From Accumulibacter sp. (GTDB lineage: Bacteria > Pseudomonadota > Gammaproteobacteria > Burkholderiales > Rhodocyclaceae), in assembly GCA_024235715.1 (NCBI GenBank), contig JACKLW010000009.1:62001-126000 (forward strand): a DNA stretch of 64,000 nucleotides, in the 5' to 3' direction. Below are positions 60,134-64,000 of this stretch, piece after piece. The notes beneath the pieces were generated by a model. That model saw only the letters and a program-made list of their open reading frames with translations. It was not told the DNA's origin and made no database searches. Each line of letters starts with the position of its first letter. Position 1 is the first letter of the stretch. The position numbers were made by a program, and so were the translations under genes.

Positions 60134-62095
60134 ATGCCGGAAACTGCGTCGTCGCAAGCGCTGGATACCTTTCCGCGCCTGCTCTTGAACCACGCCCGGA
60201 TCCGCGGCAGCAAGGCGGCAATGCGCGAGAAGGACCTGGGCATCTGGCAGTGCTGGACCTGGCAGGGTGTCGCCGACGAGGTGCGCGCGCTGGCCTGCGG
60301 TCTTGCCGAAATGGGTTTCAAGCGCGGCGAGAACGTGGCCATCGTCGGCGACAATCGTCCCCGCATGTACATGATGATGACCGCCGTACAGTGCCTCGGC
60401 GGCGTGCCTCTGCCGCTCTACCAGGATGCGGTGGCCAGCGAGATGCTTTTCGTGCTGGTCGACGCCGAAGTGCGCTTCCTGTTCGTCGAAGACCAGGAAC
60501 AGGTCGACAAGGTGCTCGAACTCCAGGAGCAGCTGCCGCAACTCCGACATCTCTTCTACGACGATCCGCGCGGCATGCGTCACTACACGCAGCCCTTCAT
60601 TCACGACGTGCGCGAGTTGATGGAGATGGGGCGGCTGCACAACCGCAACCACCCTGATCTGCTGGCGACCGAGGTGGCGGCCGGTGCGCCGCACGATGTG
60701 AGCATCATGCTCTACACCTCCGGGACGACCGGCAAGCCAAAGGGGGTCTGCCTGACCCATGACGCTTTCATTTGCGCGGCACGTGGCGGCGTCGAATTCG
60801 ATCATCTCAGCGAAGATGAAGACATCCTCTCCTACCTGCCGATGGCCTGGGTCGGCGACCACCTGTTTTCGTTTGCCCAGGCGATGGTCACCGGCTTCAC
60901 GATCAACTGCCCGGAGTCGGCCGAGACGGTGATGAACGACCTGCGCGAGATCGGGCCGACCTACTACTTTGCGCCGCCGCGCGTTTTCGAGAATCTGCTG
61001 ACGCAGGTGATGATCCGCATGGAGGATGCGAGCGCCATCAAGCAGAAGATGTTTCACTACTTCATGTCCGTCGCGCGACGAAGCGGCGCGGAAATTCTTG
61101 ATTCCAAACCGGTTTCTTTCTCTGATCGCGTGCTCTATGCGCTTGGCAACTTCTTTGTCTTTGGGCCGCTGAAAAACGTGCTCGGAATGAGTCGGGTGCG
61201 CGTCGCCTACACTGCCGGTGCGGCGATCGGCCCTGATCTGTTCCGTTTCTACCGCTCGATCGGCATCAATTTGAAACAGCTTTACGGTCAGACCGAGACC
61301 TGCGCCTACGTCTGCCTGCAACCGGACGGCGAGATCAAGTTCGACAGCGTCGGCAAGCCGGCTCCCGGGGTCGAGGTGAAAATCGCCGACAACGGGGAAA
61401 TCCTGGTCAGGGGTCCAATGTTGCTCAAGGAGTATTACAAGCGGCCCGACGCGACCGCCGAAGCGATCAATGCCGACGGTTACTTCATGACCGGCGACGC
61501 GGGCTTGTTCGACGACGAGGGGCATCTCAAGATCATCGATCGTGCCAAGGACGTCGGCAAACTTGCCAACGGCGCCATGTTTGCGCCCAACTTCATCGAA
61601 AACAAGCTCAAGTTCTTCCCGTTCGTCAAGGAGGCGGTGGTCTTCGGCGACCGCCGCGAGATGGTCTGCGCGTTCATCAACATCGACATCGGTGCTGTCG
61701 GCAACTGGGCCGAGCGGCGCGGCATCGCCTATTCGGGCTATACCGATCTGGCTGCGAAGCCGGAGGTGTATGGGCTGATCCAGGATTCGATCGAGCAGGT
61801 CAACGCCGAACTGGTTGGCGAAGGCCCGCTGGCGGATTCGCAGATCCATCGATTCCTGATCCTGCACAAGGAACTCGATCCCGACGATGACGAGTTGACG
61901 CGCACACGCAAGGTGCGCCGCGGCTTCGTGGCCGAGAAATACGGCGTGCTGATCGATGCACTGTATGGCGGCAAGGACAGCCAGTTCATTGAAACGGCGG
62001 TGAAGTTCGAGGACGGACGACAAGGCAAGGTTGCCGCCGATCTGGTCATCCGGGACCTGAAAACCTTCGGCACCGCCGGGAGGGAAGCCGCATGA
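60134..62095 (+). CDS. AMP-dependent long-chain acyl-CoA synthetase
   Basis: A 653-residue adenylate-forming enzyme. The ATP-binding P-loop is YTSGTTGKPKGV, with the core YGQTETCAYV, then GYFMTGDAGLFDDEGHL and DRAKDVGKLANG. It would activate a carboxylic acid to its CoA thioester. The length and lack of acetyl-CoA synthetase C-terminal features suggest a longer-chain or aromatic substrate. GGAGGAG precedes the ATG. Its stop overlaps the next ATPase start by 4 nt, so it is linked to the Liv-type importer, hinting that the importer brings in its substrate. Confidence 0.92.
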   Translation: MPETASSQALDTFPRLLLNHARIRGSKAAMREKDLGIWQCWTWQGVADEVRALACGLAEMGFKRGENVAIVGDNRPRMYMMMTAVQCLGGVPLPLYQDAVASEMLFVLVDAEVRFLFVEDQEQVDKVLELQEQLPQLRHLFYDDPRGMRHYTQPFIHDVRELMEMGRLHNRNHPDLLATEVAAGAPHDVSIMLYTSGTTGKPKGVCLTHDAFICAARGGVEFDHLSEDEDILSYLPMAWVGDHLFSFAQAMVTGFTINCPESAETVMNDLREIGPTYYFAPPRVFENLLTQVMIRMEDASAIKQKMFHYFMSVARRSGAEILDSKPVSFSDRVLYALGNFFVFGPLKNVLGMSRVRVAYTAGAAIGPDLFRFYRSIGINLKQLYGQTETCAYVCLQPDGEIKFDSVGKPAPGVEVKIADNGEILVRGPMLLKEYYKRPDATAEAINADGYFMTGDAGLFDDEGHLKIIDRAKDVGKLANGAMFAPNFIENKLKFFPFVKEAVVFGDRREMVCAFINIDIGAVGNWAERRGIAYSGYTDLAAKPEVYGLIQDSIEQVNAELVGEGPLADSQIHRFLILHKELDPDDDELTRTRKVRRGFVAEKYGVLIDALYGGKDSQFIETAVKFEDGRQGKVAADLVIRDLKTFGTAGREAA

Positions 62096-62874
62096 GCCGG
62101 CAGATCGGCGAGGTCATTCTCGACCTCAAACAGGTTTCGCTGTCGTTTGGCGGCGTAAAGGCACTGACCGATATTTCCTTTGACGTCCGCGAGCACGAAA
62201 TACGGGCGATCATCGGCCCGAACGGTGCCGGCAAGAGTTCGATGCTCAATGTCATCAATGGTGTCTATCGGCCGCAGCTCGGCGAGATCATCCTGCGTGG
62301 TCAGCATTTCAGCAAGATGAACCCTTACAAGGCGGCCAAGGCCGGCATCTCGCGCACCTTCCAGAACATCGCCCTGTTCAAGGGAATGAACGTCATCGAC
62401 AATCTGATGACCGGGCGCAACCTGAAGATTCGCAGCAACCTGATTCAGCAGGCCTTCTGGTGGGGAGCGGCGCGGCGCGAGGAACTGGCGCACCGCGCCA
62501 AGGTTGAGGAAGTGATCGACTTTCTCGAAATCCAGCACATTCGCAAGACGCCGGTCGGCCGCCTGCCCTACGGTCTGCAGAAGCGCGTCGACCTCGGTCG
62601 GGCGCTGGCCATGGAACCCAGCATCCTGCTGCTCGATGAACCGATGGCCGGGATGAACGTCGAGGAGAAGCAGGACATGTGTCGTTTCATCCTCGACGTC
62701 AATGACCAGTTCGGCACGACGATCGTCCTGATCGAACACGACATGGCGGTAGTGATGGACATCTCCGACCGCGTTGTCGTGCTCGACTATGGCAAGAAGA
62801 TCGGCGACGGCGAACCCGACGCGGTTCGTGCCAATCCGGACGTCATCAGCGCCTATCTCGGCGCCAGCCACTGA
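62092..62874 (+). CDS. livG: Branched-chain amino acid-type ABC transporter ATPase
   Basis: A 260-residue ATPase of the LivG type. Walker A is GPNGAGKSSM, the signature is LPYGLQKRVDLGRALA and Walker B is ILLLDEPMAGM. LivG family features such as SRTFQNIALFKGMNVIDNL are present. It energises an inner-membrane importer with the downstream permeases. Association with an acyl-CoA ligase suggests carboxylate substrates rather than leucine itself. Confidence 0.92.
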   Translation: MSRQIGEVILDLKQVSLSFGGVKALTDISFDVREHEIRAIIGPNGAGKSSMLNVINGVYRPQLGEIILRGQHFSKMNPYKAAKAGISRTFQNIALFKGMNVIDNLMTGRNLKIRSNLIQQAFWWGAARREELAHRAKVEEVIDFLEIQHIRKTPVGRLPYGLQKRVDLGRALAMEPSILLLDEPMAGMNVEEKQDMCRFILDVNDQFGTTIVLIEHDMAVVMDISDRVVVLDYGKKIGDGEPDAVRANPDVISAYLGASH

Positions 62875-62885
62875 GGAGCGGGATT

Positions 62886-63815
62886 ATGGGTTTCTTCCTG
62901 GAAACATTGATCGGTGGCTTGATGGCCGGCATGTTGTACTCGCTGGTTGCACTTGGTTTCGTGCTGATCTTCAAGGCCTCCGGGGTGTTCAACTTTGCCC
63001 AGGGGGCGATGGTCCTGTTCGCCGCGCTGGCCATGGCCCGGTTTGCAGAGTGGATTCCAGCCTGGCTTGGCCTCCAAGGGTCTTATCTGGGGACCGCCGC
63101 TGCCTTCGTCATTGCCGGAGCCGTGATGTTCGTCGTCGCCTGGCTGGTCGAGCGTCTGGTCCTGCGTCACCTGGTCAACCAGGAGGGGGCGACGCTGCTG
63201 ATGGCGACGCTGGGAATCGCTTATGTTCTCGAAGGCGTCGGCGCCAGCGTCTTCGGCGACGACATCTACCGCATCAACGTCGGCATGCCCAAGGAGCCGG
63301 TGTTTCTCTTCGAGGGCATCTTTCCGGGCGGGCTGTTGATCAACAAGGAGGATTTCATCGCCGCGCTGATCGCCGCGGTGCTGGTCGGCCTGTTGACACT
63401 CTTCTTCCAGAAGACCACCACCGGGCGCGCGCTGCGGGCGGTCGCCGACGATCATCAGGCGGCGCAGTCGATCGGCATTCCGCTGAATCGCATCTGGGTG
63501 ATCGTCTGGTGCGTTGCCGGTCTGGTCGCCCTGGTCGCCGGCGTGATCTGGGGTTCCAAGCTCGGCGTCCAGTTCTCGCTGTCGACGGTTGCCCTGCGTG
63601 CGCTGCCGGTGGTCATTCTCGGCGGACTGACTTCGATCCCGGGGGCCATCATCGGCGGCTTGATCATTGGTGTCGGCGAGAAGCTCTCGGAAGTCTATCT
63701 CGGGCCGATGATCGGCGGTGGTATCGAGATCTGGTTTGCCTACCAACTGGCTCTGGTCTTCCTCCTGTTCAGGCCGCAAGGGCTGTTCGGAGAAAAGATC
63801 ATCGACCGCGTCTAA
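62886..63815 (+). CDS. livH: Branched-chain amino acid-type ABC transporter permease (LivH)
   Basis: A 309-residue membrane protein with about 8 helices. Family blocks GLMAGMLYSLVALGFVLIFK at the N-terminus and GGLTSIPGAIIGGLIIGVGE near residue 240 identify LivH. It starts 11 bp after livG. The usual partner LivM follows. Confidence 0.93.
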   Translation: MGFFLETLIGGLMAGMLYSLVALGFVLIFKASGVFNFAQGAMVLFAALAMARFAEWIPAWLGLQGSYLGTAAAFVIAGAVMFVVAWLVERLVLRHLVNQEGATLLMATLGIAYVLEGVGASVFGDDIYRINVGMPKEPVFLFEGIFPGGLLINKEDFIAALIAAVLVGLLTLFFQKTTTGRALRAVADDHQAAQSIGIPLNRIWVIVWCVAGLVALVAGVIWGSKLGVQFSLSTVALRALPVVILGGLTSIPGAIIGGLIIGVGEKLSEVYLGPMIGGGIEIWFAYQLALVFLLFRPQGLFGEKIIDRV

Positions 63816-63830
63816 TCGGGGAGCAGGCAA

Positions 63831-64000
63831 GTGCTATACAGAGAAAACGGTCAGTTCAAGACTTCTTACGCTGCCGATCAGCAGATCTTCCCGATTGCCC
63901 AGGACCGCTGGGCGATCATCGGCATCCTGGTGTTTGCTTTCGTCGCCGTCCCGCTGCTGGTAGACGAGTACCTCTTCCGCGCCATCCTGATTCCCTTCCT
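63831..64000 (+). CDS. livM: ABC transporter permease LivM, 5' fragment
   Basis: The gene starts at GTG (63831) after a GGGGAG ribosome site and runs off the window. The 56 visible residues include YRENGQFKTSYAADQQIFP and the first hydrophobic helix (WAIIGILVFAFVAVPLLVD), consistent with LivM permeases of this ligase-linked operon type. The rest, and probably livF and a binding-protein gene, lie outside. Confidence 0.85.
   Translation, partial: MLYRENGQFKTSYAADQQIFPIAQDRWAIIGILVFAFVAVPLLVDEYLFRAILIPF

Overview
This is a GC-rich, gene-dense chromosomal window that reads as a betaproteobacterium, most likely Rhodocyclales and possibly the 'Candidatus Accumulibacter' type. That placement is an inference from gene order and protein style, not from a marker-gene search. 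Its main supports are the glyQ-glyS-gmhB-plsC-metallopeptidase block, the miaB-ybeZ-ybeY-corC-lnt operon, and a DUF485/actP acetate-permease pair next to a Crp-type regulator. No CRISPR array, phage, insertion sequence or rRNA was seen.

Layout. 1-0.3 kb: tail of an ABC ATPase. 0.4-9 kb: a GGDEF signalling protein; a minus-strand run thrH-purU-ABC-F ATPase-hemerythrin; a coiled-coil lipoprotein; a second ABC-F ATPase. 9-17 kb: gloA, an FmdE-like protein and an HD hydrolase; a decayed copy of a YgjP-type metallopeptidase; an OmpA lipoprotein; then the intact metallopeptidase with plsC, gmhB, glyS and glyQ. 17-24 kb: a dihaem cytochrome c and the lnt-corC-ybeY-ybeZ-miaB operon, ending at back-to-back promoters for a small hypothetical gene and tRNA-Gly(CCC). 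24-35 kb: gshA; a tandemly duplicated two-gene cassette of secreted proteins (DUF2092 plus an Asn/Val-repeat protein); a DUF2914 protein; an APC permease; a 650-residue CoA-transferase; small secreted proteins.

35-48 kb is rich in cell-envelope genes: an 862-residue protein with three 'GPW' repeats and a Gly/Arg-rich tail, cardiolipin synthase, an MscS channel, a small PDxAL-repeat secreted protein, two lipoproteins, an octahaem cytochrome with TPR repeats, and a sulfatase followed by a clear terminator. 47-57 kb: an outer-membrane 'transporter'-like protein, a patatin-BamA phospholipase and a SYLF lipoprotein; TIGR02647; SelO; a TerB-DUF697 protein; and an alpha-carbonic anhydrase with an extra N-terminal domain. 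57-64 kb: the acetate permease actP with DUF485; a Crp/Fnr-family regulator with a perfect 9-bp inverted repeat upstream of its likely start; and an acyl-CoA ligase leading into a Liv-type ABC transporter that runs off the end of the window.

How the genes fit together. Acetate uptake (actP), acyl-CoA activation (AMP-dependent ligase), CoA transfer (650-residue CoA-transferase) and a Liv-type importer suggest a cell geared to small organic acids. The haem proteins and carbonic anhydrase point to respiratory and CO2/bicarbonate functions in the periplasm. The most noteworthy non-routine items are the duplicated secreted-protein cassette, the metallopeptidase pseudogene with its microhomology deletion, the candidate regulator operator at 59923-59946, the possible leaderless mRNA at 23947, and several unusual domain architectures.
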